Below, piece by piece: positions 34,251 through 42,779 of a stretch of DNA of 64,000 nt. Position 1 is the first letter of the stretch. Every line of letters begins with the position of its first letter. The translations under genes were made by a program, and so were the position numbers. Origin of the DNA: JAEUIA01 sp034440255 (GTDB lineage: Bacteria > Planctomycetota > UBA1135 > GCA-002686595); the NCBI GenBank assembly GCA_034440255.1, contig JAWXBU010000157.1, forward strand, positions 4,972 through 68,971, in the 5' to 3' direction. Below the pieces are notes generated by a model. That model saw only the letters and a list, made by a program, of their open reading frames with translations. It made no database searches and had not been told where the DNA came from.

Positions 34251-36316
34251 GTTGGACGAGTCCGAAACTCTGGATCACGGTGTGTTCGCTCGCGGCCGTG
34301 AGCGTTTTCGCAGTGGTGGACACGCGTCGTACGTCGCCGGGTCCGATTGCGGCCGTTCACGCTCAGCTCGCGGACGTCGACGGCGGCAGCAGTTGCGCTG
34401 CATGTCACGGCGGTTGGTTTTCGAACATGACGAGCGCGTGTTTGGAGTGCCACGCGGCCGTCAAAGATCAGATCGAGACGGATCGCGGCGTGCACGGCAT
34501 CCCCGAGGCGGCGGCGGCACAGAAATGCGGCGAATGTCACGGCGATCACCACGGCGCGAACTTCGCGCTCGTCAACGATCGCGCGTTCAAGCTCATCGGC
34601 GCCGAGAGCACCGCGAAGTTCGATCACGCGACGATCGGCTTCGAGATGAATGGTCGCCACCTCGAAGTCGGCTGCGTCGACTGCCACGAACACGCGGACG
34701 ACGAGGTGCTCACGGAAGGCACGAAGCGCTATCAGGGACTCGCGCAAGATTGCGCGTCGTGTCACGAAGATCCGCACGAGGGCCGCATGCAAGTCGCCTG
34801 CGCTTCTTGTCACGGTCAAACGAAGTGGGACGAGCTGTTCAGCCTGGGTCACGAGGATTTCCTGCCGTTGGTCGGGGGTCACGGCGACGTGACATGTCGC
34901 CAGTGCCACGCCGAGACGGATCCGCACTCGCTCGAATCGATGGGCAACCGCGGGCCGCGTCCGATTGCGCGCGACTGCGTCGCCTGCCACCTCTCACCGC
35001 ACGAATCGAAGTTCGCGAGCGGAGTCGCCGACTTGGCGAAGGCCTCGTTCGGCGCGAGCTGCGTCGTGTGTCACGAAACCGCGCACACGTTGTTCCGCGA
35101 GCCGAGCTTGAAGATCACTCCCGAGCAACACGCGCTGTGCGGGTATACGCTCGATGCGCCTCACGACGTTCAGTCGTGCGCCGACTGTCACGACCCCGAG
35201 CAGTCCGATTTCCGCGCGCGCTATCCCGGTCGCGCGAAGGATTCGTGCAGTGCGTGCCACGCCGATCCGCACGGTGGACAGTTCGCCACCGGTCCTTTCT
35301 CGAATCAGGAGTGCACGGTGTGCCACGACCGCATGCATTGGACGCCCAATGCGTTCACGATCGAACAGCATGCGCTCACCTCGTTGACGCTCGACGGTGC
35401 GCACTCGAAGACCGACTGCAACGCTTGCCACACGAAGCCGACCGAGGACGCGCCGCGATCGTTCCATGGGACGGATGCGACGTGCGCTGCGTGCCACATG
35501 GATGCACACGGAGGCTTCTTCGAAGGAGCTCTCGCCGACGTCACGATTCCCGAGCACGGCGAGTGCGCCGCGTGTCACACGACGACGAAGTTCAGCGAAC
35601 TCCCGCAGTCGGGCTTCGATCACGAGCGTTTCACCGACTTCGCGATCCTCGGTGCGCACGCGCAAAGCGAATGCGCGATCTGCCACCCGTTCACCAAGTC
35701 GCCCGACGAATCTGGGCGCACATTCGGCCGCGTCGAAGAGCATTTCGGCTCGTTCGCAGGCTGCGTGACGTGTCACGACGATCCTCACCAAGGCTTGTTC
35801 GATACGGCCAAACTCCCGACGGAAGTCGAGGGTCGCACCGATTGCGCGCGCTGTCACGACGAGTCGAGTTTCCGCGCGTTCCCGAACGGCTTCGACCACG
35901 GACGCTGGACCGGCTTCCAACTCGTCGGAGCGCACGCTCTCGAATGCTCGGCGTGCCATGAGCCTCTGCGCGTTCCCGATGCGATCGGGCGCACGTGGCA
36001 AGCGGCGCTCGGTGAACAGTGCTCGGATTGCCACATCGATCCGCACGCCGGTCAGTTCGATGCTCGCGGCGCGAATCGTTGCGCACAGTGCCACACCGAC
36101 GCGACGGCTTCGTTCTTGGCGTTCAACCACGATCGCGACTCGCGCTTCCCCTTGCGCCAGCAACACGCCGATCTGGATTGCGCCGCGTGTCACAAGACTT
36201 GGACCTCGCCCGAGGGCGACGAGGTCGTGCGTTACCGTCCGCTCGGAATCGAATGCGTCGACTGCCACGGCGTGCACGAGGACGTGCTGATGCACCGCAA
36301 GCGAAGGAGAAACTGA
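34247..36316 (+). CDS. 23-heme cytochrome c
   Basis: Exported 689-residue protein with 23 CxxCH heme c motifs, counted one by one from SSCAACHGG to ECVDCHGVH. An N-terminal membrane helix (about 8-25) acts as signal or anchor. The body is built of repeats: a CxxCHxDPHxGQF unit occurs about six times, each followed by CxxCH and then FDHxRFTxFxLxGAHxxxxCxxCH. The extra His in these units are probable axial ligands. Such size suggests a molecular wire crossing the periplasm or sitting in an outer-membrane barrel. GTG 34247 overlaps the oxidoreductase stop. The porin-like gene begins on its last stop base. Confidence 0.88.
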   Translation: MSWTSPKLWITVCSLAAVSVFAVVDTRRTSPGPIAAVHAQLADVDGGSSCAACHGGWFSNMTSACLECHAAVKDQIETDRGVHGIPEAAAAQKCGECHGDHHGANFALVNDRAFKLIGAESTAKFDHATIGFEMNGRHLEVGCVDCHEHADDEVLTEGTKRYQGLAQDCASCHEDPHEGRMQVACASCHGQTKWDELFSLGHEDFLPLVGGHGDVTCRQCHAETDPHSLESMGNRGPRPIARDCVACHLSPHESKFASGVADLAKASFGASCVVCHETAHTLFREPSLKITPEQHALCGYTLDAPHDVQSCADCHDPEQSDFRARYPGRAKDSCSACHADPHGGQFATGPFSNQECTVCHDRMHWTPNAFTIEQHALTSLTLDGAHSKTDCNACHTKPTEDAPRSFHGTDATCAACHMDAHGGFFEGALADVTIPEHGECAACHTTTKFSELPQSGFDHERFTDFAILGAHAQSECAICHPFTKSPDESGRTFGRVEEHFGSFAGCVTCHDDPHQGLFDTAKLPTEVEGRTDCARCHDESSFRAFPNGFDHGRWTGFQLVGAHALECSACHEPLRVPDAIGRTWQAALGEQCSDCHIDPHAGQFDARGANRCAQCHTDATASFLAFNHDRDSRFPLRQQHADLDCAACHKTWTSPEGDEVVRYRPLGIECVDCHGVHEDVLMHRKRRRN

Positions 36317-37989
36317 TGTTTGCGCTGGAGAAATGGTTCGTTCCGATCGTGCTCGCTGCGCCGGCTGCCGCACAGATCGAAGAGATGATGAACGTCTCGA
36401 TGCGCGTGGTTTCGTCGGAGCCACGCATCGTGAACGTCGACCACGGCTCGATCGACGGACTCGCCGCGAACGATCGTATCGTGTTCCGCACGCGCGACGG
36501 TGCGCGCCTGGAAGGCACAATTGCGAGCGTCGGAGATCGCACCGCGAAGGTAGAGCTCGACGATCCGACGATCGTGCTCGCCCCAGGAACACGCGGTGAC
36601 TCCCGTGTGCCGAAAGCCCGCGTCGCGGCGCCGCGCCCGACGCTGATCACGCCGGGCGCTCCCACCACGCCGGTCGAACCCGCGACTCCCGAACATCCTC
36701 CGTGGGAGCGCAAGGACGAAGACTGGACGAGCGATCAACCGCTCTTGTCGCGCATGCGTCCGTTCCGTCCGAACGAGCGCCAGCCGCTCATGACCGGACG
36801 CATCTACTCGATCATCGACTACATCAAGGACTCGGAGGGCGACCGCACCGAGACGTTCGCACGACTCGGCACCGACTTGACGTACGAGAATTTCCTGCGG
36901 CAAGGCGGCACGTTGCACTTCGACGGCGAAGTCAACAACCGACGCACCGACGTACCCGACGACGACGAGAGCGGCACGAACTTCAGGCTCGATCGCTTCA
37001 GCTACGCGTTCGGCGGCAATCGCTTCGCGCCCGATCGGTATGAATTAGGGCGCTTTTTGCAGCATGAAATGCCCGAGTTCGGCGTGCTCGACGGACTCGA
37101 ATGGGGTCGGCGCATGTCGAACGGTGACACGTTCGGCGCGAGTGTCGGCTTCATGCCCGAGCCGGACGAAGATCAATCGACGGGTGACGATTTGCAGTTC
37201 GCGGCCAACTATCGCTTCGTCGTCGACGAGAGCGAGTTGCTGTCGGTTCAAGCCGGTTATCAGAAGTCGTATCACGATCTCGCAGCCGACCGCGATCTGT
37301 TCATCGCGAAGGTGTTGTACTTCCCGCCTGCGGATTGGAATTTCAGCGCGACGGCGTGGATCGATTGGTACACGGCCGGCGACACGACGAAGGACAGTGG
37401 CCCAGAAGTCACACAGGCGTACGTGACGACCGGTCGACGCTTCGAGAGCGGCAGCAGCCTGCGTGCGACCTACACGCATCGCGCTTTCCCCGAAGTCGAG
37501 CGCAACGAGTTCTTGCCCGTGACCGCAGCGCAGTTGGCCGACGATCGCTCGGATCGCGCGACATTGAGCGGACGGCAGATGCTCGGACGCACGTTCGCTC
37601 TGACCGGTCTGATCGGTGCGTGGAACGACGAGGACGACACTGGTGGCGATGCGGAGGGCGGATTCCAACTCGACGATTTCGTGTTCGACGATGCACGTAT
37701 CGACGCGGCGGCGTTCGGCGTGCAGGGCCGCTACAACACGACGCTCGGCTGGCGAGCTGCGATCGGCACGCAGTCGAGTCAGGGATTTTGGCGCGTCGGC
37801 TACGAGTTCACGCTCAACGACATCGACGGCTTCACGACCGACAACGACGACATCCCGCAGCATCGCATCAGCACGTCGTTCGACACGTTCAGTGATTCGG
37901 GATGGAGCCTCTCCGCTCATGCTGACGCGCTGTTGTTCGATTCCGAGAACGCGATACTCGTGGGCCTGTTCCTGACAAGGAGCTTCTGA
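36316..37989 (+). CDS. Predicted outer-membrane beta-barrel of the cytochrome conduit
   Basis: 557-residue exported protein with a signal peptide (about 1-20) cut near AAAQ. Residues 25-100 form a small beta domain, followed by a Pro/Thr linker to about 135. From about 160 to the C-terminus there are alternating amphipathic strands (RTETFARLGTDLTYEN, LRATYTHRAFPEVERN, WRVGYEFTLND), ending in VGLFLTRSF with a terminal Phe, the usual recognition signal for outer-membrane insertion. No similarity to MtrB or OmbB is evident to me, but its position between cytochrome genes suggests the same role. ATG overlaps the previous TGA by one base. Confidence 0.65.
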   Translation: MFALEKWFVPIVLAAPAAAQIEEMMNVSMRVVSSEPRIVNVDHGSIDGLAANDRIVFRTRDGARLEGTIASVGDRTAKVELDDPTIVLAPGTRGDSRVPKARVAAPRPTLITPGAPTTPVEPATPEHPPWERKDEDWTSDQPLLSRMRPFRPNERQPLMTGRIYSIIDYIKDSEGDRTETFARLGTDLTYENFLRQGGTLHFDGEVNNRRTDVPDDDESGTNFRLDRFSYAFGGNRFAPDRYELGRFLQHEMPEFGVLDGLEWGRRMSNGDTFGASVGFMPEPDEDQSTGDDLQFAANYRFVVDESELLSVQAGYQKSYHDLAADRDLFIAKVLYFPPADWNFSATAWIDWYTAGDTTKDSGPEVTQAYVTTGRRFESGSSLRATYTHRAFPEVERNEFLPVTAAQLADDRSDRATLSGRQMLGRTFALTGLIGAWNDEDDTGGDAEGGFQLDDFVFDDARIDAAAFGVQGRYNTTLGWRAAIGTQSSQGFWRVGYEFTLNDIDGFTTDNDDIPQHRISTSFDTFSDSGWSLSAHADALLFDSENAILVGLFLTRSF

Positions 37990-38645
37990 TGGGATTCCAA
38001 CGTCATTTGCGCACGATCTCGATCGTCGCCGCGCTCACGTTCCTCGCCGTCGCATGCGTCGTGCAGGGTCGCGACAGCGCAGCGCAGAAATTGTGGTGGT
38101 CGGGTTTCGGCCCGGTTTTGCCGCACGACACGTTCCCGGGTGACTGCGGTTTGTGTCACATCGGCGACGATTGGCAGCGCGTGTCGAGCGAGTTCGAGTA
38201 CGACCACGAAGGCGAGACCGGTTACAAGCTCGAGGGCGCTCACGAGCGCGCGACCTGCCTGCGCTGCCACAACGATCGCGGCCCGGTCGAGATCTTCGAA
38301 GCGCGCGGTTGTGCCGGCTGCCACGAGGACATCCACGTCGGACAACTCGGTGCCGACTGTCTCTCGTGTCACACGCAACAGACTTGGCAACCCTACGGCC
38401 AGTACGCGAAGCACAACGAAACGCGCTTCCCGCTGATCGGCGTGCACGCGTCGACGTCGTGCCATCGCTGTCACCCCGGCGCCGAAATCGGGCGTTTCGT
38501 TCCCACCGATACCGAATGCGTGACGTGCCACACGAGCGACCTGGCACGCGCGAACAATCCTCCGCACATCGCTTTGGGATTCGTGGACCGGTGCGATCGG
38601 TGCCACCTGCCTCGCACGTGGAACCAGGCCGAAATCGACAACTGA
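37989..38645 (+). CDS. 7-heme cytochrome c
   Basis: 218-residue exported cytochrome with seven CxxCH motifs (CGLCH, CLRCH, CAGCH, CLSCH, CHRCH, CVTCH, CDRCH). The leader ends in LAVAC (Cys23), perhaps a lipid anchor. The middle carries the same repeat as the 23-heme protein: YDHEGETGYKLEGAHERATCLRCH and NETRFPLIGVHASTSCHRCH. I infer common origin by duplication. It starts on the last base of the barrel stop (TGATG), so it belongs to the same transcript. Probably periplasmic, handing electrons between the membrane oxidoreductase and the conduit. Confidence 0.85.
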   Translation: MGFQRHLRTISIVAALTFLAVACVVQGRDSAAQKLWWSGFGPVLPHDTFPGDCGLCHIGDDWQRVSSEFEYDHEGETGYKLEGAHERATCLRCHNDRGPVEIFEARGCAGCHEDIHVGQLGADCLSCHTQQTWQPYGQYAKHNETRFPLIGVHASTSCHRCHPGAEIGRFVPTDTECVTCHTSDLARANNPPHIALGFVDRCDRCHLPRTWNQAEIDN

Positions 38646-38780
38646 GCGCCATTGAGAGCAGCGCTGTTTTCCTCAAGAACGCTCAGATGCTTGTTCGATG
38701 AATGTTCGGGGACGAGGGCGTTCGAATTCCAGGCGCACTCGATGAAGGGGCAGAGACGAAGTACGGCGGTTTTTTCCGCC

Positions 38781-38823
38781 TGAGCGATTGGAGCTGCACA
38801 TCTGCGTGCGGCACAGCGCTCAA
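38781..38823 (+). promoter_or_regulatory. Nested hairpin in the leader of the 11-heme gene
   Basis: Outer arms TGAGCG (38781-38786) and CGCTCA (38818-38823) enclose an inner stem GCTGCAC/GTGCGGC with a 6-nt loop (one G-U pair). A further GGCGG-T6-CCGCC hairpin lies at 38765-38780. Together they would form a structured leader just before the Shine-Dalgarno sequence. It does not match any riboswitch class I know. A role in terminating the upstream operon or controlling translation is possible. The rest of 38646-38836 holds nothing recognisable. Confidence 0.35.
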
Positions 38824-38836
38824 AGGAAGGCATGGG

Positions 38837-41599
38837 ATGCTTCACAGCAGACCCGTAGTTTTGATGTTGGTTGCCGCGGCATTGTGCGCGGGCTGTAGCG
38901 GCGAGACCGGAACGCTTCAATCGGCGGCGGTCGAGTCCTGCATGCAGTGCCACAACGGCACGCTCGAGAACGATTACTCGGGGCCGGGCATCGAGAATCC
39001 GCACCCGTTCGAAGGAGCAGCTAACATCCGTTGCACGACGTGTCACGGCGGAAATCCCAACGGTACGGACATGGTGACGAGCCACGTTCCGCCTCCGCCT
39101 GAGATCGGCGACGACGCGTTCCAAACGACGAATGCCAAGGCCTACTTCAATCGCCTCACGCTCGCGGGCATGGACAAGTTTCCCGACTACGAGGTCGGTG
39201 GGCAGAACTACACCGCGATCGACTACCTGCAGTTCGTCAACCCCGGCGACTTGCGCGTGACGAAGAACGCGCGCGGCTGCGGCGAGTGTCACGTCAATCA
39301 CAGCGAAGCGGTGAACGACAGTCTGCTCGCGACCGAAGCCGGTGTGTGGTCGGGCGCTGCATTCGCGATCGGAGCAGACAGTCTGCTACCCGCGAATCAG
39401 AACTTGCACGGCGGAACGGCCTCGTACATGGGCTTCCGCGCGACCGACGATCCGGCGTTCAACATCGCGACAGCCGTCGTCGGAGCGATCGGAGAGATCA
39501 TCGAAGCGCCGGTCTACAGCGTGTTCGGCCAAACCGGCGGCAACAACATCTTCAATAACAACAACTACCTCGCCGCGGGGTTGGACGACGATCGCGATGC
39601 GCAGAATCGCGTGATCAGCGGTTCACCGCTCGCGAATCTGTTCGTCGAGCAAGTGTCGTTCACGTGCGGTGACTGTCACCTCGGTAGTGCGGGCGCGAAC
39701 AATCGCGCCGGCGACTTCCGCTCGTCCGGATGCTCGGCATGTCACATGCCGTATTCGTTGACGGGCAAAGCCGGCAGCAGCGATCCGAACATCAACAAGA
39801 CCGAGCCGATCGATCCCGACGACATCGACGAGCCCGAGCGACCGCACTTGAAGTCGCACCGCATCGCGAACGTCGCGAAGACCGGCACGGACGGTTTGCC
39901 CGTGCCCGGCATGAGCGACCACACGTGCGCCGGCTGTCACCAAGGCTCGAACCGTACGGTGCTTCAGTATTGGGGCATCCGCCTCGACCAGAATGCCGAC
40001 GTCCGCAACAATCGTCAGTACCCTGCGAATCCTGTTTCGAATCAGGGCACGTTCGGCGACACGCGCTTGTTCGATCCGGTCGCGGACAATCACACGTTCA
40101 ACGGCCGCAACGGCAATCAGTATTTGCTGACCGAAGACTACGACGGCGACGGACGTGACGACACGCCGCCCGATGTGCACTACGACGCGGGCATGGGTTG
40201 CATCGATTGCCACGGCAGCAACGACGTGCACGGCGGCAACGTCGACGATCCGAATCGTCCGCTGCTCTCGCGCATGGAACAGGTCGTGGCCATTCAGTGC
40301 AACGACTGCCACGGCGGAATCGATGCGTATGCAACGGTGCAAACGGGCACGACGTACGAAGGCGTGGCTGCGGACATCGGCGTGGATTCGAAGGGCAATC
40401 CGATGCGCCACGTCACGCGCGACTCGAGCGGCAACTACTGGATGAAGAGCCGTCTCGACGGGCAGGTCCACTTCATCCCGCAAACGCGCGACACGATCGT
40501 GAACAGCGGCAAGCTCAATCCGCTCGACAATCAGCCTGTTTACAGCCAAAAAGCCAGCTACGCGATGGGCCGCATCGACACCGACGCGTCGAACGGAACG
40601 GGGCCGAAGCAGGCGTCGAGCGCCAGCGCCAGCTTCTCGCACACGGATCGCATGGACTGCATTTCGTGCCACGCTTCGTGGACGAACACGTGCATGGGTT
40701 GCCACTTGTCGGGCGAGTACAACACCGGCAACAACTTCAGCAACGTGACCGGCGAGCGCATCGTCTTCAAGCAGCGCACGGCCGACTTCACCTATCAATC
40801 GCCGCTGTTCTTCCAGCTCGGCGTGAACACGCGCGGCCGCATCACGCAGTTCAGCGCGAACACGAAGGTGTTCTTCCAGTGGGAGGACAAGAACAACCAG
40901 CTCTCGCGTCGCTTCGGATTTTCGGATCGCTTGGCCGCGGGCACGGGGCCCGGCACGTCGGGATTCCCGTCGTTGTCGCACAACGCGATCATGGCGCACT
41001 CGATCCGCGGACGCGTCAACACGACGAAGGAAGGACCGCGCTACTGCGTGGCGTGTCACATGACGTCGACGGCCATCGCGACTTACGGCACGCAGTACGA
41101 TGCGTTCCGCACGGCACTCGCGAACGGCAATTTCGGAGCACTCGACTTCCAACTGTTGAAGCAGCACTTCGGACGCAACACGAGCAACCAACTGAACTCA
41201 CCGTTCTTCGCACACATGGCGGCTGGACTCGGCACCGGGTTGTTCTTGTTCGACGAGTTCGGAGCACCCGTCAATCCGCTCGACACGCACACGGATCGCA
41301 AGGGCACCGACAACGTGCCGCCATCGACCGTGTTCGATCCGCTGCGCGTTTACTACGACCTCGACCGCATCGTGCAGCCTTCCGGCATCGCGAACGGCTC
41401 GAACAACCACGTGTTTCTCGATCCGCTCGTCGGACCGAGTCTGCGCGACGGTGCGACGGATCCGACGATGGCCGGACCGCTCGGCGCTTCGATCATCGAG
41501 ATGCTCGCGGATCCTGTGAACGGGCTCGTGCTCGATGCGTGGCTCGATGCGAACGGGGCGGCTCAAGGCAATGCGAACGGATTCCTCGGCACTCCGTGA
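38837..41599 (+). CDS. 11-heme probable lipoprotein cytochrome c
   Basis: 920-residue exported cytochrome with eleven CxxCH motifs (CMQCH, CTTCH, CGECH, CGDCH, CSACH, CAGCH, CIDCH, CNDCH, CISCH, CMGCH, CVACH). The leader ends in CAGC (Cys20), a probable lipidation site, with homology starting right after it. Hemes are widely spaced and separated by long Asn/Gly/Asp-rich segments, unlike the compact 23-heme protein; the segment DYDGDGRDDTPPD resembles a Ca-binding loop. The heme-free C-terminal 230 residues could bind a substrate or mineral. I infer a cell-surface terminal cytochrome. GGAAGG 6 nt before ATG 38837 supports this start. It has its own leader but follows the conduit genes. Confidence 0.82.
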   Translation: MLHSRPVVLMLVAAALCAGCSGETGTLQSAAVESCMQCHNGTLENDYSGPGIENPHPFEGAANIRCTTCHGGNPNGTDMVTSHVPPPPEIGDDAFQTTNAKAYFNRLTLAGMDKFPDYEVGGQNYTAIDYLQFVNPGDLRVTKNARGCGECHVNHSEAVNDSLLATEAGVWSGAAFAIGADSLLPANQNLHGGTASYMGFRATDDPAFNIATAVVGAIGEIIEAPVYSVFGQTGGNNIFNNNNYLAAGLDDDRDAQNRVISGSPLANLFVEQVSFTCGDCHLGSAGANNRAGDFRSSGCSACHMPYSLTGKAGSSDPNINKTEPIDPDDIDEPERPHLKSHRIANVAKTGTDGLPVPGMSDHTCAGCHQGSNRTVLQYWGIRLDQNADVRNNRQYPANPVSNQGTFGDTRLFDPVADNHTFNGRNGNQYLLTEDYDGDGRDDTPPDVHYDAGMGCIDCHGSNDVHGGNVDDPNRPLLSRMEQVVAIQCNDCHGGIDAYATVQTGTTYEGVAADIGVDSKGNPMRHVTRDSSGNYWMKSRLDGQVHFIPQTRDTIVNSGKLNPLDNQPVYSQKASYAMGRIDTDASNGTGPKQASSASASFSHTDRMDCISCHASWTNTCMGCHLSGEYNTGNNFSNVTGERIVFKQRTADFTYQSPLFFQLGVNTRGRITQFSANTKVFFQWEDKNNQLSRRFGFSDRLAAGTGPGTSGFPSLSHNAIMAHSIRGRVNTTKEGPRYCVACHMTSTAIATYGTQYDAFRTALANGNFGALDFQLLKQHFGRNTSNQLNSPFFAHMAAGLGTGLFLFDEFGAPVNPLDTHTDRKGTDNVPPSTVFDPLRVYYDLDRIVQPSGIANGSNNHVFLDPLVGPSLRDGATDPTMAGPLGASIIEMLADPVNGLVLDAWLDANGAAQGNANGFLGTP

Positions 41600-42136
41600 T
41601 CACCAACCGTGCGCGACGCCGAACCCGACGTGCCAACGCACGGGTTCGAGCGGCGCGTAAACGGTGCGCGTGAAAGTGCCGCCGGTCGTGACGCGCACGT
41701 CGGCGAAGGAGAGGGTGAAGCGCAAGTTCAGCCCGCTCCAATCCCAATCGCGATCCGGCGCCGGAAAGGCGACGTCGAACGTGCTCGTCGTACCCGCGGG
41801 GACGCTGAGCACAGCATTCGGCGCGAGAAGCCCGCGCTCGAACGAGACCAGGTCGGCGGAGACGAGTGAAAAGCCGTCTTCGACGATCTGTGCTTCGACC
41901 GAGCCCAGATTCTCGAAGCGCACTCGGAGCTCGACCCGCCGCGGACGATTTTCTTTCGCGTTCGGCTTCGCGATGCCGAGCACGCTGACGAGCGCGCGTA
42001 CTTGGCTGCCGGGCACCGCGTGTGCGGCGACTTCGACTTCGAGCGGAGCGGGTTGATAGCGCGCGTCGTACCAACGCGACGTCGAGCAGGCGCTGGCGAG
42101 CAACGCAGTGCAGGCGATGAAACGTATCGAGTTCAT
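41600..42136 (-). CDS. Hypothetical lipoprotein
   Basis: 178-residue lipoprotein-like protein; hydrophobic leader with Cys17 (LASAC). The rest is beta-rich (RVELRVRFENLGSVEAQIVED, LRFTLSFADVRVTTGG, EPVRWHVGFGV), resembling an Ig-like or LEA-type (WHy) domain. No function can be named. It is convergent with the 11-heme gene: their stop codons abut in TGATCA. ATG 42136 follows the signal-peptide logic. Confidence 0.55.
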   Translation of the reverse strand: MNSIRFIACTALLASACSTSRWYDARYQPAPLEVEVAAHAVPGSQVRALVSVLGIAKPNAKENRPRRVELRVRFENLGSVEAQIVEDGFSLVSADLVSFERGLLAPNAVLSVPAGTTSTFDVAFPAPDRDWDWSGLNLRFTLSFADVRVTTGGTFTRTVYAPLEPVRWHVGFGVAHGW

Positions 42137-42176
42137 GATCGTGGCTTCACCACGATAACCGCTAGGCTGCGGAGGC

Positions 42177-42719
42177 ATGGCCCTCCCTTCCACGATTCAT
42201 CGCTTCCAAATCCAACTCGCGGACACCGGTCGCAGCGTGTACGAGGACCTCGACTTGCGCGTCGCGCGCCATCCGTCCGAAACGGTGCCGTTCTTGCTCA
42301 CACGCTTGTTCGCTTACTGCATCGCTTTCGAGCCGGGCATCGCTTTCGCGAGCGGGCTGTCGGAACCGGATGACCCCGCGTTGTGGGTCAAGGATCTGAC
42401 GGGTCAGACCAAGGTGTGGATCGAAGTCGGATTGCCGGCCCCCGAGCGCTTGCACAAGGCGTCGAAGAGCATCGGAAACGTGCTTGTTTTCCCGCACAAA
42501 CGCATCGATCTGTGGCTGCGGCAGTGTGAAGAAACGCACATCCACCGCGCCGCCGACATTCGAGTCGTGTTGCTCGAGCAGTCGTTCCTGGCCGAGCTCG
42601 AAGCGCGGCTGGACCGCAACGTGAAGATGGACGTGTCCATCAACGACGGCCACATGTACGTCACCTGGAACGGCGTGGTTTCGAGCACCACGATCGAAGA
42701 GCGCATGCTCGCGCAATGA
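42177..42719 (+). CDS. yaeQ: YaeQ-family protein
   Basis: 180-residue cytoplasmic protein of the YaeQ family, which has a PD-(D/E)xK nuclease-like fold and unclear function. Conserved parts are HRFQIQLADTGRSVYEDLDLRVARHPSET, FLLTRLFAYC, SEPDDPALWVKDLTG and WIEVGLPAPERLHKASK. Length agrees with E. coli YaeQ. It starts 40 nt from the divergent lipoprotein gene. Confidence 0.88.
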   Translation: MALPSTIHRFQIQLADTGRSVYEDLDLRVARHPSETVPFLLTRLFAYCIAFEPGIAFASGLSEPDDPALWVKDLTGQTKVWIEVGLPAPERLHKASKSIGNVLVFPHKRIDLWLRQCEETHIHRAADIRVVLLEQSFLAELEARLDRNVKMDVSINDGHMYVTWNGVVSSTTIEERMLAQ

Positions 42720-42779
42720 GCGCCGATTCAGGGCGAGTCCCCTCTTCGACGAACGTCGACGATTCCCTAGTCTGCGTCG

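Noticed and set aside
38646..38836. c-di-GMP or other known riboswitch before the 11-heme gene
   Set aside because: I found no conserved core of the GEMM or other familiar classes; only simple nested stems are visible.
39623..41191. Long open frame on the minus strand opposite the 11-heme gene (522 codons)
   Set aside because: It is Arg/Val/Ala-biased and motif-free; the plus strand carries eleven CxxCH motifs.
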